A stretch of 64,000 nucleotides of DNA from Candidatus Saccharimonadota bacterium (GTDB lineage: Bacteria; Patescibacteriota; Saccharimonadia; Saccharimonadales; Saccharimonadaceae), in NCBI GenBank assembly GCA_016866755.1, contig VGLK01000003.1:62001-126000 (forward strand), in the 5' to 3' direction. Shown here piece after piece: positions 15,721 to 24,897 of this stretch. Each line of letters opens with the position of its first letter. Positions within the stretch are counted from its first letter, which is position 1. The notes beneath the pieces were generated by a model, which had not been told where the DNA came from, did not search any database, and saw only the letters and a program-made list of their open reading frames with translations. A program made the translations under genes and the position numbers.

Positions 15721-16239
15721 CTAATTAACCTGTAAAGGCTGCAACGTGTAAATATACATTGCACCCTTTTTTTGTTCGGGCGCATCAGCGTGTGGCACCC
15801 TAAAGCTATAACTTACAAAAGTAACTTTTTTACCAGTACGCTGCACATGAGTTCGCGCAAGATTATATAGTCGTCTAATATCGCGCGATTCACCAAACGT
15901 GTAAAATACCGTTACGTCATTAGGAAACTGTGCCTGCCAAAAATTAAGGCACTTTACCTTAACCAAGTGACGATAGCTATAGCAGCGCAATCGAGCAATC
16001 GCTACAAGTATCGGGTTTATCTCGTATCCTATGGCTCGAGCGCCAGCTTGGGCAGCTACCTTTAGCACTACGCCGTCTCCCGAGCCTATATCTACCACTA
16101 CATCTTTGTTATTAAGAGCAATACTTTCAAATAAAGCTTTTACATCTTGCCTGTGGCTTGGAACATACGGGGCACCAATGAGTGCCGTTAATAAAAAAAG
16201 CGCTATAACAAATCCACTAATAATTCCTATAATCAGCAT
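15721..16239 (-). CDS. Membrane-associated class I SAM methyltransferase
   Basis: The 172-residue protein has an N-terminal membrane helix (about 2-24, IGIISGFVIALFLLTALIG) followed by the SAM loop VVVDIGSGDGVVLKVAAQ and IGYEINPILV. The rest is a minimal Rossmann domain. The substrate is unknown. It follows xseB in a minus-strand run of closely spaced genes. Confidence 0.75.
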   Translation of the reverse strand: MLIIGIISGFVIALFLLTALIGAPYVPSHRQDVKALFESIALNNKDVVVDIGSGDGVVLKVAAQAGARAIGYEINPILVAIARLRCYSYRHLVKVKCLNFWQAQFPNDVTVFYTFGESRDIRRLYNLARTHVQRTGKKVTFVSYSFRVPHADAPEQKKGAMYIYTLQPLQVN

Positions 16240-16249
16240 ATTAAGCTAA

Positions 16250-16468
16250 TTATTCTGCAGTCTGAGTGCTGTCAAATTGAGCCTTAATTACCTCTACTTC
16301 GTTCTCCATCGATTCGAGCTGCGCTTCAATTTCGCCCGAAAGCACTTCAATTTCTTGATATTTATCAAACGCCTCGTCAAGCGAAAACTCATCACTAGTA
16401 AACCACGCAGTCATCGCATCAAGTCGGTTCATCTTTTCTTCAATACTATTTTGCTCGTCTTTTGACAT
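16250..16468 (-). CDS. xseB: Exodeoxyribonuclease VII small subunit
   Basis: The 72-residue, mostly helical acidic protein fits XseB: SIEEKMNRLDAMTAWF, then FSLDEAFDKYQEIEVLSGEIEAQL. The match to the usual LEEALxxLEEIVxxLE pattern is loose, but it overlaps the 3' end of xseA by 23 bases. Several XseB subunits wrap each XseA and regulate its activity. Confidence 0.85.
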   Translation of the reverse strand: MSKDEQNSIEEKMNRLDAMTAWFTSDEFSLDEAFDKYQEIEVLSGEIEAQLESMENEVEVIKAQFDSTQTAE

Positions 16469-17552
16469 CTATTATCTCCGCATTTATTTCGTGTGAGTGA
16501 GTAGTGATATGAACTATTTCATCTGCTTTAATTGTACCACGCAGCACTGCATACCCTCGCTCCAGTACTCGCGCCGGGTTAAGTTCACGCGCCAGCTCAT
16601 GACGCCAAGTGTAATCAGCGCGCGTACGCTTAACTGCCGCATCAAGATGCGCAAATGACTTTCGAACCGCCAACTGAGTGGCGTGGTGTTCATGTGCTAT
16701 GTGCTGGCTTAACGCCAAAAAAACCCGCTCTCGTACTATACTTCGCAGCTCTTTAGTCACCGCTCCCTTGTGGGGAACAATAAGTTGCGCTGCGTGACTT
16801 GGTGTTATAGCAGCCACATCGGCCGCTAAATCTACTAACGAAGTATCTATCTCGTGGCCAATACCCGTTAGTACCGGTACGCGACTTCCGGCCACTTCTC
16901 GCACCAACTGTTCATCGTTAAATGCAGCCAAATCATCGGCGCTGCCACCACCCCTAATAATCGCTATTACCTCTGGCTGCCACGATGATGTCTGAAAATA
17001 TTTAAGCGCGCGAATAATTTGATCTGGCGCATCAACACCCTGCACCTGAACATGCGCCAATTTATACTCAACCCCACCCCAGCGCTCCATTACCGTAGAG
17101 ATAAAATCTTTATAGCCGGCAGCAGTTTGACTACTAATAACTGCAACTCGTTTTGGATAACGCGGGAGAGAACGTTTTTTATCATCATTAAACAGTCCTT
17201 CATCGCTTAGTTTTTTGCGTAAAATATCAAAGCTTTTTTTAATTGCCCCCTCGCCCTTAAGGCTATAGCGCGATACTGTAAAGCTAAACTTACCTTTCGC
17301 CGTCAGTTTTGGTTCGCCGTAAACCGCAATTTTCATGCCGTTTTGTAATGGTTGCCGCATATTCCATACTGTCATAAAACAATTTAGCGTGCCGCTCGAG
17401 TCTTTAATATCAAAAAATACATATTTACCCTGATTCACGCTAAAACTAGCCACCTCGCCCTCAATACACACACCCGCAAACGCATAACTAAGCGTTTGGT
17501 TGGCAATGGCAATAAAATCGCTAACGGCTAAAACGATTGGTGTGTTTGCCAT
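16446..17552 (-). CDS. xseA: Exodeoxyribonuclease VII large subunit
   Basis: The 368-residue protein has an N-terminal OB fold (IEGEVASFSVNQGKYVFFDIKD), a catalytic domain with VAVISSQTAAGYKDFI, AIIRGGGSADDLAAFND and GIGHEIDTSLVDLAAD, then a helical arm shorter than usual (family about 400-460). ExoVII cuts single-stranded DNA from both ends. Its start overlaps the flippase-like gene upstream by 32 bases and its end overlaps xseB. Confidence 0.94.
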   Translation of the reverse strand: MANTPIVLAVSDFIAIANQTLSYAFAGVCIEGEVASFSVNQGKYVFFDIKDSSGTLNCFMTVWNMRQPLQNGMKIAVYGEPKLTAKGKFSFTVSRYSLKGEGAIKKSFDILRKKLSDEGLFNDDKKRSLPRYPKRVAVISSQTAAGYKDFISTVMERWGGVEYKLAHVQVQGVDAPDQIIRALKYFQTSSWQPEVIAIIRGGGSADDLAAFNDEQLVREVAGSRVPVLTGIGHEIDTSLVDLAADVAAITPSHAAQLIVPHKGAVTKELRSIVRERVFLALSQHIAHEHHATQLAVRKSFAHLDAAVKRTRADYTWRHELARELNPARVLERGYAVLRGTIKADEIVHITTHSHEINAEIIDVKRRAK

Positions 17553-18564
17553 ATTTTAAAATCGTTAATTGATAAAACGCGTAGCCTGCCACGATAGTCA
17601 CAGCCAGCAATAGTACACGCGCTAATAGCGTACCGGCAATTGCAATATCTGGTCGCACACCTACCGATGACAAGAAGGCAATCATGATGGCCTCGTACAC
17701 GCCGGTACCACCCGGCGTAACCGACACGGCACTTGCCACCGAAGAAAGTCCGAATGCAATAATTAACACTGCCGGGCTTACACTTACGCCAAGTGCCAAA
17801 AATGCAACATATAGCAGTGCAACATCACAAACATTCGCCACTAACGACCACAAAAACGGCCGCCATAAAATTTTTTTATCTCTGCTTAGTTCTTCATAGT
17901 CATCATGGATATCAAGAAAAAAACGGACAATTGGCTTAGAGGCAACTTTTTTGCCCTTACCGCGCCGTGAGAAAAATCCAACTACTGCCGTAGAAACGCG
18001 CGCAAGACGTTCGGCAAATCGCACTAATCGGGCTCGGCTGTGCATTACATAATAGCCTACTCCTGTTACCAAAAGCAGCAAAACAATTAACATACCACTT
18101 AACAACGCAATATTTCTATCTACCGAATGATCGAGAATCAAAATTATAAACGCCACAAGCAACATAAGCGTAAAAGTAACGAAAGTTAAAAAGAAACGCA
18201 CAACTTGTGCCATTGTGGCACGACCAGCACTTACGCCGTGACGGCTTAGTATCCAGGCTAGATACGAAAATCCCGCTGCCCCACCACTTGGTAGAATGTG
18301 GTTTACAAAGTTAAGCTCTAAACTTAGGCGGGTCATATACATATGCGACATATGTTTTAAGTTACCTTTAGCGCGCAAGTACGAAAATATCATTGAGCCA
18401 GTTGCGTAATAGCTTATAAACTGAATTGGCAAAATTAGCGCAAGAATCCAAAGATTAATTGAACCCATCAGCATCCAAGCTCGTTCTATTTCGCTCCAGC
18501 CAAAATACACTACCGCACTTAGCAGTAGAAGCGTGATAATCGTTAACCAACCTCTTACTGACAT
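17521..18564 (-). CDS. Flippase-like membrane protein (MprF N-terminal / UPF0104 family)
   Basis: The 347 residues contain about eight membrane helices and the family signature LNFVNHILPSGGAAGFSYL and SVASAVSVTPGGTGVYEAI. These are typical of the lysylphosphatidylglycerol synthetase transmembrane region, without the synthetase domain. It may flip a lipid or glycolipid. TATAAT (18573-18578) lies 8 bases before the ATG, back-to-back with the promoter of the divergent methyltransferase gene. Confidence 0.82.
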   Translation of the reverse strand: MSVRGWLTIITLLLLSAVVYFGWSEIERAWMLMGSINLWILALILPIQFISYYATGSMIFSYLRAKGNLKHMSHMYMTRLSLELNFVNHILPSGGAAGFSYLAWILSRHGVSAGRATMAQVVRFFLTFVTFTLMLLVAFIILILDHSVDRNIALLSGMLIVLLLLVTGVGYYVMHSRARLVRFAERLARVSTAVVGFFSRRGKGKKVASKPIVRFFLDIHDDYEELSRDKKILWRPFLWSLVANVCDVALLYVAFLALGVSVSPAVLIIAFGLSSVASAVSVTPGGTGVYEAIMIAFLSSVGVRPDIAIAGTLLARVLLLAVTIVAGYAFYQLTILKYGKHTNRFSR

Positions 18565-18606
18565 CTCTTATTATTATACACGCTCCCAGTAGCGTATAAT
18601 AGGCAC
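18565..18606. promoter_or_regulatory. Back-to-back leaderless promoters
   Basis: The 42-base gap between two divergent start codons holds two -10 boxes: TATAAT on the minus strand (18573-18578), 8 bases from the flippase ATG, and TATAAT on the plus strand (18595-18600), 6 bases from the methyltransferase ATG. Each -35 region must lie in or beyond the other promoter, so the two genes probably compete for or share polymerase. Confidence 0.72.
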
Positions 18607-19776
18607 ATGTATATAGCCCTACTTGGACGACAACCGTCACTTTCACTCGCAGAACTAGAGCGTCGTTTTGGCGCAAGTGCAGTTACACCATTCTTGCCGC
18701 ACGCCGCCCTTGTTGATGCACCCAGTTTTCCACTTGAAGAAATTGGCGGAACAATTAAGGCGGGCAAAATAGTAGCAAAACTTACAGGCGATTGGCGCAG
18801 CGTAAGTATGAAGCTTGTAAAAGAATATGCTAGCGCCTGGCAAACCTCTGAAACTAAAATTACGCTAGGCGTGAGCGCATATGGGATTGACGTTAGCGCT
18901 CGAGAAGTTCAAAAAACTGGAATTGTTCTAAAGCAAAAATTAAAAAAACATGGCGTTAATCTACGTTTACTGCCCAATACCGAAGCCGCCCTCAGTTCTG
19001 CAACGTCGCATCACAATAAGCTGGGACTTTCGCAAAATAAAGTTGAGCTACTTGTAATAAAAAGTGGCCGTACAACTATAATTGCCGAGAGTATTGGTGC
19101 GCAAAATATCACCGCTATCGCCGCACGCGATCAAAAGCGACCAAAACGCGATGCATTTGTGGGTATGTTGCCGCCAAAATTAGCACAAATTATTATCAAT
19201 CTTGCAGTTGATCCTTCACTCAACCGTACACCACGTATTCTAGATCCATTTTGTGGCACAGGCGTACTTTTGCAAGAGGCTGGCCTTATGGGTTACGACA
19301 TTTACGGCACCGATCTTTCCGATAAAATGATTGATTATAGCCAAGAGAACCTAGCCTGGATATTCGCACGCCACAAGCATACACCTCAAATTACTCTCCA
19401 TCAGGGCGACGCCATGACAACTACATGGCAGCAACCTATTTCGGCCATAGCCTGCGAAACCTACCTAGGGCAACCCTTTAGCGCACCCCCTTCTCCGGCT
19501 AAACTTAAAGAGGTGCAACGCAACTGTAATCATATTATTGGCAGCTTTTTGCGCAACCTTCACCCTCAACTAGCCAACGACACAACACTGTGTGTAGCAG
19601 TGCCCGCTTGGCGCACGCCCCAAGGCTCGTTTGTGCGACTTCCTCTCGCATCAACACCCGAAAAATACGGTTACAGCCTGCATTCGTTCACTCATGTGGA
19701 TAGTCAAAATTTACTCTACGCACGTGACGATCAAATTGTAGGTCGACAACTATTGGTACTACGCAAGATTGCTTGA
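18607..19776 (+). CDS. TRM11-like RNA N2-guanine methyltransferase
   Basis: The 389-residue protein has an N-terminal THUMP-like region (to about residue 160) and a Rossmann methylase with RILDPFCGTGVLLQEAG and IYGTDLSDKMIDYS. The catalytic N/DPPY motif reads ACETYLGQP, a variant in the TRM11/UPF0020 group. It probably methylates a tRNA guanine (position 10 type); the substrate is inferred. TATAAT lies 6 bases before the ATG. The stop TGA lies in the -35 box of the rpmA promoter. Confidence 0.8.
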   Translation: MYIALLGRQPSLSLAELERRFGASAVTPFLPHAALVDAPSFPLEEIGGTIKAGKIVAKLTGDWRSVSMKLVKEYASAWQTSETKITLGVSAYGIDVSAREVQKTGIVLKQKLKKHGVNLRLLPNTEAALSSATSHHNKLGLSQNKVELLVIKSGRTTIIAESIGAQNITAIAARDQKRPKRDAFVGMLPPKLAQIIINLAVDPSLNRTPRILDPFCGTGVLLQEAGLMGYDIYGTDLSDKMIDYSQENLAWIFARHKHTPQITLHQGDAMTTTWQQPISAIACETYLGQPFSAPPSPAKLKEVQRNCNHIIGSFLRNLHPQLANDTTLCVAVPAWRTPQGSFVRLPLASTPEKYGYSLHSFTHVDSQNLLYARDDQIVGRQLLVLRKIA

Positions 19777-19801
19777 CAATAAGTAGTCTGTAATTTACAA
19801 T
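19773..19801 (+). promoter_or_regulatory. rpmA promoter
   Basis: TTGACA (19773-19778), a 17-base spacer and TACAAT (19796-19801) form a near-consensus housekeeping promoter. The -35 box overlaps the end of the upstream methyltransferase gene. The transcript would have a leader of about 28 bases that carries the AAGGAG ribosome site. Confidence 0.85.
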
Positions 19802-19836
19802 TGTAAAGATTGTTAGAGCAAAATTAAGGAGTCAAT

Positions 19837-20115
19837 ATGTCAAAAGTTAAAGCTGGTGGTTCAAGTAAGAACATTCACAATAACGCCGGTCAACGACTTG
19901 GTGTGAAGCGATTTGGCGGTCAAGCAGTAAACGCTGGCGAAGTTCTAGTTCGCCAAACTGGCGCTACTAAAATTGCTGGCCCTGGCACCTATGTCAGTCG
20001 CAATTTTACTATTCACGCTGCCGTTGAAGGTACGGTGAGTTTCCAGAAAGTAAAAAAGACTAAGTTTACAGGCAAATCTGTACCGCGAACTCAAGTTATT
20101 GTTACTGCCGCCTAA
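19837..20115 (+). CDS. rpmA: 50S ribosomal protein L27
   Basis: The 92-residue L27 has the SKNIHNNAGQRLGVKRFGGQ stretch and the GTYVSRNFTIHAAVEG core. L27 contacts the peptidyl-transferase centre. An AAGGAG lies 7 bases before the ATG. It is unlinked from rplU (L21, at 57977), which is normally adjacent, so that operon has been split. Confidence 0.96.
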   Translation: MSKVKAGGSSKNIHNNAGQRLGVKRFGGQAVNAGEVLVRQTGATKIAGPGTYVSRNFTIHAAVEGTVSFQKVKKTKFTGKSVPRTQVIVTAA

Positions 20116-20131
20116 GGTAAAAAACATTTAT

Positions 20132-20161
20132 AAAAAAGCTGCACAAATGTGTAGCTTTTTT
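20132..20161 (+). terminator. rpmA terminator
   Basis: AAAAAGCTGCAC and GTGTAGCTTTTT enclose a 4-base loop, followed by a T-rich run. It ends the monocistronic rpmA transcript. Confidence 0.88.
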
Positions 20162-20190
20162 CTTTAGAACGTATACTAGCGCCTTATACT

Positions 20191-20223
20191 AAAACCCCCC
20201 TAGACAGATTAAACTGTAGGGGG
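20191..20223 (-). terminator. Terminator of the response-regulator gene
   Basis: On the minus strand, CCCCCTA with CAG pairs with CTG and TAGGGGG around a 6-base loop, followed by GTTTTAG. It lies 24 bases after the stop of the receiver gene at 20247. Confidence 0.82.
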
Positions 20224-20246
20224 TAATACACTTTCTGATTTACTTT

Positions 20247-20624
20247 TTACTCTGATGCAAGATGGTGCTTAATGCGGTCTACTACGTCGCTAATAACCAC
20301 TTGTGATTTTACAAGATAATCGTCTACACCAAGTGCTTCTGCGCGCTCTTTATCTTTAGATTGCGAGAGCGCCGTAAGCATTATCACTCGAATATTGGTT
20401 GTTTCAGGAGTGTTGCGCAAAATATCAAGCACATCAAAACCGCTAATCTTAGGCATCATAGCATCAAGCAAGATAAGATTGGGTTTGTATTCTATGGCGG
20501 CGGCTAAAGCATCTTCACCATTATGCACTTCTCTAATATCAAAATTTTCAAGTTCAAGCCGAGAACGATAGACGCTCGCTAGAGCAGTATCGTCTTCGAC
20601 TAACAATATTTTTTGCTTATCCAT
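20247..20624 (-). CDS. Response regulator, receiver domain only
   Basis: The 125-residue protein has all receiver residues: LLVEDDTALA, the phospho-Asp in LILLDAMMPKISG, Thr in IMLTALSQ and Lys in DYLVKSQV. There is no output domain. No kinase is adjacent; it follows ctpA and the ftsEX-CHAP group on the same strand, so a link to envelope or division control is possible but inferred only from position. Confidence 0.92.
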   Translation of the reverse strand: MDKQKILLVEDDTALASVYRSRLELENFDIREVHNGEDALAAAIEYKPNLILLDAMMPKISGFDVLDILRNTPETTNIRVIMLTALSQSKDKERAEALGVDDYLVKSQVVISDVVDRIKHHLASE

Positions 20625-20666
20625 ATCTGTACCTATACTACAGTGCCGCTTTTAAAAGCACAAGTG

Positions 20667-21881
20667 TTAATCTCTTAGGCTTTCTAGTGCGGCGTCTAGT
20701 TGAGGATCACGATTAGCATTTACGTCTTCAGCACTTAGCTCTACACGCTTGTCAGGCTCAATTCCATCTTTAGTAATATTTTTGCCTTTCGGGGTATACC
20801 ACTTAGCGATAGTTACCTTAAGCTGCCCGCCATCGCGTAGCGGAATAAGCTGCTGCACACTTCCCTTACCGAATGTTTTTTGACCCACTAACGTTGCTTT
20901 GTTGTACTCTTTTAGCGCTCCAGCTACAATCTCACTGGCACTCGCACTCGTTTCATTTACCAAAATAGTTGTTGGCGTATTTTGTAAAATTGGCGAGCCT
21001 GTTGAGGTGATAGTATCAATAATTTTATCGCCACGACGCTCTGTAAGTACCGTTTCATTATCGAGCCAAATGCCAGCTACCGCTTGTGCGGCCGTTACAT
21101 GCCCGCCGCCATTACCACGCAGATCAAGCACGACACCTTGTACATCGTTCTCTCTAAATTCATTAGCGGCCTTACGTGCAAGATTACCGGTCTCTTCGTC
21201 AAAACGAGATATTGTAAGAATGCCAATATTATTTTCAATTTTAGACTCAACGCTAGGTGTAGAAATTTCTTCGCGTACAATTGCTTTTTCAATTAGTTCA
21301 TCACTACCATCACGACGCACACCAACTTCAACACTGGTGCCAACCTGACCACGAATCTGCTCTACAACGTCGTTTACTGAACCATTAAGCACGGCCTTGT
21401 CGTTAACACTTACTATTGTGTCGCCCGCCTGTAAGCCCGCCGCTTGAGCCGGAAAACCATCTAACACACGAATAATTGTCGGATTGTCATTACGCTGACC
21501 AATCTCGGCGCCAATGCCGCCACCAATTGAACCGCTTAATTCGTTATTAAACTCTTCGGCTTCACTTGCGCTCATGTATTGAGTGTACTCATCACCTACA
21601 GCCTCTACCATGCCTCGCACGGCGCCTTCTTCAAGTGTCGTCGCGTCCATCTCGCCTGCATAATTTGCTTGTAGCTCATCGTAGGTTGATTGCAGTGAAC
21701 CGGTTTCTAGATCTTGAACGCTCGCATCGTTACCAAATAATTGCGCGGTCGATACTGCAATTTCATCACTTTTTACACCAACGCTAAATGCCACCACCGC
21801 TACAAGTAGCATAGCTGGCACAAAACTCCTCTTACGCCAACCAAATTGCTTACTTAGTCTACCCTGCTGTCTGTCTTGCAT
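20667..21881 (-). CDS. ctpA: S41 carboxy-terminal processing protease
   Basis: The 404-residue protein has an N-terminal membrane anchor (about 18-35), a linker, a PDZ domain (about 115-195, GGGIGAEIGQ, LQAGDTIVSVND) and the S41 domain. The catalytic Ser lies in NETSASASEIVAGAL and the Lys in GQKTFGKGSVQQL. CtpA/CtpB proteases trim secreted or wall-remodelling proteins. Its location after ftsEX and the CHAP protein matches the Gram-positive order. Confidence 0.94.
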   Translation of the reverse strand: MQDRQQGRLSKQFGWRKRSFVPAMLLVAVVAFSVGVKSDEIAVSTAQLFGNDASVQDLETGSLQSTYDELQANYAGEMDATTLEEGAVRGMVEAVGDEYTQYMSASEAEEFNNELSGSIGGGIGAEIGQRNDNPTIIRVLDGFPAQAAGLQAGDTIVSVNDKAVLNGSVNDVVEQIRGQVGTSVEVGVRRDGSDELIEKAIVREEISTPSVESKIENNIGILTISRFDEETGNLARKAANEFRENDVQGVVLDLRGNGGGHVTAAQAVAGIWLDNETVLTERRGDKIIDTITSTGSPILQNTPTTILVNETSASASEIVAGALKEYNKATLVGQKTFGKGSVQQLIPLRDGGQLKVTIAKWYTPKGKNITKDGIEPDKRVELSAEDVNANRDPQLDAALESLRD

Positions 21882-21968
21882 TACACCCTACTTTTTTACT
21901 TATTCTATATAAAGTATACCGCACTTACGTAGAGCGAGTGCGGTATATATGTAGTAAAGATTACGCTT

Positions 21969-23123
21969 TTAAAAATAGATGTAAGTCATTCCAGCTGCCG
22001 ATCGTTCGTAATAACGATATAGACCGTCAAGACCAAGGTTGTAGTCGGATACAGTTACCGTATTGCCGTTTACAGCCTCTACGTACATAACGTGCCCATA
22101 AGGACCGCCATAGGTGACTGCTGCTGCTCCAACACGCGGTGTTGAGCCAGTAGCAATCCCTGAAGCTGCAGCTCGAGCAGGCCAGTTTTTAGCATCTGCC
22201 TTGCCCGTAAAGCCCCAGCCTGGCATTTTACTACCAATTTTAAAGGCTACATAGCTAGTGCACTGCCGCGAATACATTCCCCAGCTGTCTACGTGCGCAT
22301 TAATTGGTGAGTTTGCCCAAATTGCTGGGTAGCCACCATTACCAGATGATGCCGCAGGAATGCCAGAAATGCCACCGCTTGAGGAGCCAGCAGAGGCGCG
22401 AATAGCTGCTAGGTTAGCTGCAATTTGCTCTTGTTTAAGCTTGTCAATTTCAGCATTCTTAGTTTCTGCAAGCTGACGATAATTGTTTTCGTCATTTCGC
22501 GTCTCTTCCACCAAACGAGCTTGCTCTTGCTCTTTTTCCGCTAATAATACGCGTTGGCTTTTTTGCTCTTCTAGAACCACTTCAACATTCTTTTTGTCAT
22601 CTTCAAGTTGACGCTGTAATGTATTAATTTCAGCAATGGTAGTTGAAAGTGAATTTTGAACAGCATTGCGATATTCTTGCTTATCAAGGTAATCACCAAT
22701 GCTATTACTACTCGCTAACATTTCGAGCGGTGATATTTGATCGTCTACGTACATATCGGCAAGCAGTGTACCTAATGCTTCCCTATTTTGCACAATCTTT
22801 TTTTCATTTGTTTGAATGTTCGTTACAAGCGTAGCATGCTTGGTTTGACTTTCGTTAATTGCAGCCTGAATAGATTCGGCTTGCGAACGCAACTGCGACA
22901 ACGCAGCCTCTAGTGTACTTGCAACTTCACCTAGGCGGCCAGCTTCGCCAGAATAATTCGACGCCTCTTGGGCACGCGCTCGGATTTCGGCATCATAATC
23001 GCGAGCGACCGCGACAGAACCCAGAGCGATTGGCGCTGAGCCTGCCATCAACACCGCTGCCGCAACAAGACTGGCCTTGTTGAACAACGAAGCTGAAACG
23101 GGTGTGGTGGACCTTTGTTTCAT
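21969..23123 (-). CDS. CHAP-domain cell-wall hydrolase with coiled coil (PcsB-like)
   Basis: The 384-residue protein has a signal or anchor (about 17-39, SLVAAAVLMAGSAPIALG), a long coiled coil (about 45-245, alternating Leu and charged residues), a Ser/Gly linker and a CHAP domain. The catalytic Cys is in RQCTSYVAFKIG and the His in YGHVMYVEAV. The layout is that of PcsB-type hydrolases, whose coiled coil is activated by FtsX. It lies directly after ftsX, strongly suggesting the same partnership at division. Confidence 0.88.
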   Translation of the reverse strand: MKQRSTTPVSASLFNKASLVAAAVLMAGSAPIALGSVAVARDYDAEIRARAQEASNYSGEAGRLGEVASTLEAALSQLRSQAESIQAAINESQTKHATLVTNIQTNEKKIVQNREALGTLLADMYVDDQISPLEMLASSNSIGDYLDKQEYRNAVQNSLSTTIAEINTLQRQLEDDKKNVEVVLEEQKSQRVLLAEKEQEQARLVEETRNDENNYRQLAETKNAEIDKLKQEQIAANLAAIRASAGSSSGGISGIPAASSGNGGYPAIWANSPINAHVDSWGMYSRQCTSYVAFKIGSKMPGWGFTGKADAKNWPARAAASGIATGSTPRVGAAAVTYGGPYGHVMYVEAVNGNTVTVSDYNLGLDGLYRYYERSAAGMTYIYF

Positions 23124-23191
23124 TACCTCTTATCGTACCATAAGCATAATGTGCCGTCAAACTCTCACCACCTCTGTAAAAACGAGATTAT

Positions 23192-24178
23192 TTAAATTTT
23201 TAAATATTTTCGTGTGGCAAAGTAAGATGATATAACACCAATTAAAATACCAAGAATTATCATGCCTAGCAGCACAAGGCCAATCAGCGCAACCGTGTCA
23301 TTAATAGTCGTGGCAACTGGCAACCCGTACTCAACCAATGGCTCACGCACGGCATAAAGCAGTACTACACCAAGAATAGTTGCAACTACACCAGCCACAA
23401 AACCATACATGCTTGCCTCTACAATAAACGGTCCGCGAATAAAGTTTCTATCGGCACCAATCAGTTTCATCATGGCAATCTCTTCTTTACGGTTAAAAAT
23501 AGCCATTCTAATAGTGTTAAACACAATAAGTGCAGAGATAACAATAAACACTAGGGTCGCAATTCCACCAATACGCTCTGCAAAACTTACCCATTTTGTA
23601 ATATTTTCAATTGCCTGACGCCGCTCACCCGCAAACGAAGGCTCGCGCTCAGTATCTCTGTTGTCAATGTAAACTTGGTTCGAGTCGACAAAACTATTAA
23701 GCTGACTCACATCGTTAATGTCGTGCAGCGAAATTCGGACTGTTGCTGGCAGACGATTTGTTGCTTCTGATAAAGCCTGCAAGGTTTCCTGATCACCTTT
23801 CTGCTGATCTACCTGAGCCCTACGTGCGTCTTCTGGGCTAATATAGCGCACACGCTGTACATTACTTAAACTCTCAAGATCATTAGTTATAGTAGCAACG
23901 TCATCTTCGCGCACATCATTTTTTAAATAAATAGACATATCAATCCGGCTGCTAATATCACTCACTGTATCTACTAATACGCCACGGGCAGCAAATGTTG
24001 TAAATACAATTAACAACGTAATTGTCATAACCGCCGTTGCCGCCACGGTAAGCCACGCGTTACGACTAAAGTTATTCACGCCATAGCGAACCATTCTTAG
24101 ACTAGTAAGCATACGACGTTTATTGCGTTTTTGCTGCGCAAAACTACGTGCAGACATTTTCTTTTTTGCTTGGCTCAT
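23192..24178 (-). CDS. ftsX: Cell division ABC permease FtsX
   Basis: The 328-residue protein has a cytoplasmic head, a first membrane helix (about 42-65), an extracellular domain (about 70-200, SSRIDMSIYLKNDVREDD) and three further helices, the second after FNRKEEIAMMKLIGAD. This is the FtsX plan. FtsX with FtsE senses division and activates a wall hydrolase. Its ATG overlaps the end of ftsE by 4 bases. Confidence 0.95.
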   Translation of the reverse strand: MSQAKKKMSARSFAQQKRNKRRMLTSLRMVRYGVNNFSRNAWLTVAATAVMTITLLIVFTTFAARGVLVDTVSDISSRIDMSIYLKNDVREDDVATITNDLESLSNVQRVRYISPEDARRAQVDQQKGDQETLQALSEATNRLPATVRISLHDINDVSQLNSFVDSNQVYIDNRDTEREPSFAGERRQAIENITKWVSFAERIGGIATLVFIVISALIVFNTIRMAIFNRKEEIAMMKLIGADRNFIRGPFIVEASMYGFVAGVVATILGVVLLYAVREPLVEYGLPVATTINDTVALIGLVLLGMIILGILIGVISSYFATRKYLKI

Positions 24179-24858
24179 TGTCGATAACTCCCTTGCGCTT
24201 GATCGGAGGTAATTTTTCCGTGTTCAAGTGTAATCACTCGACGTTTTAATTTATTTACAATTTCAACGTTATGCGTAGTAAGTAACACGGTCGTGCCATA
24301 CTTATTAATTTTTTCAAGTAAACGAACAATGTCCCAACTATGTTTTGGATCAAGATTTCCGGTTGGCTCATCGGCTACCAATATTTTAGGTTGACGCACA
24401 ATAGCCCTAGCAATTGCTACGCGCTGACGCTCACCACCCGACAACTGGTGTGGAAAATTTTTTTCTTTACCTTTTAGCCCTACTAACTCAATTACCTTAG
24501 GAACGGTATTTTTAATCTCTCGATTTGTCATTCCGGCAATTTCTAGGGCAAAAGCTACATTTTCAAATACCGTACGCTGCGGTAAAAGTTTAAAATCCTG
24601 AAACACCACGCCAATTTTACGACGTAGCAGCGGAATGTGCTTGTCTTTTAGCGTATCGTAGTCAATTCCGCCCACAACAATTTTACCGCTACTTGGTTTT
24701 TCTTCGCGCGTAAGCAGTTTTAGTAGTGTAGATTTTCCAGCACCACTCGTGCCAACTAAAATAACAAACTCCTTAGGTTCAACATGAAGACTAATCCGAT
24801 TTAAAGCCGGCTTCATGTCTTTGCCGTACGTTTTTGTCACCCTATCTAGCAGAATCAT
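24175..24858 (-). CDS. ftsE: Cell division ATPase FtsE
   Basis: The 227-residue ABC ATPase has Walker A GTSGAGKSTLLKLL, the signature LSGGERQRVAIARA, Walker B ILVADEPTGNLDP and the H-loop TTHNVEIV. TACAAT (24867-24872) lies 8 bases before the ATG, so this ftsEX module probably starts from its own leaderless promoter. Confidence 0.96.
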   Translation of the reverse strand: MILLDRVTKTYGKDMKPALNRISLHVEPKEFVILVGTSGAGKSTLLKLLTREEKPSSGKIVVGGIDYDTLKDKHIPLLRRKIGVVFQDFKLLPQRTVFENVAFALEIAGMTNREIKNTVPKVIELVGLKGKEKNFPHQLSGGERQRVAIARAIVRQPKILVADEPTGNLDPKHSWDIVRLLEKINKYGTTVLLTTHNVEIVNKLKRRVITLEHGKITSDQAQGSYRQ

Positions 24859-24897
24859 ATATTTCTATTGTAGCATATGCGGTTTATGTACCGCGAG

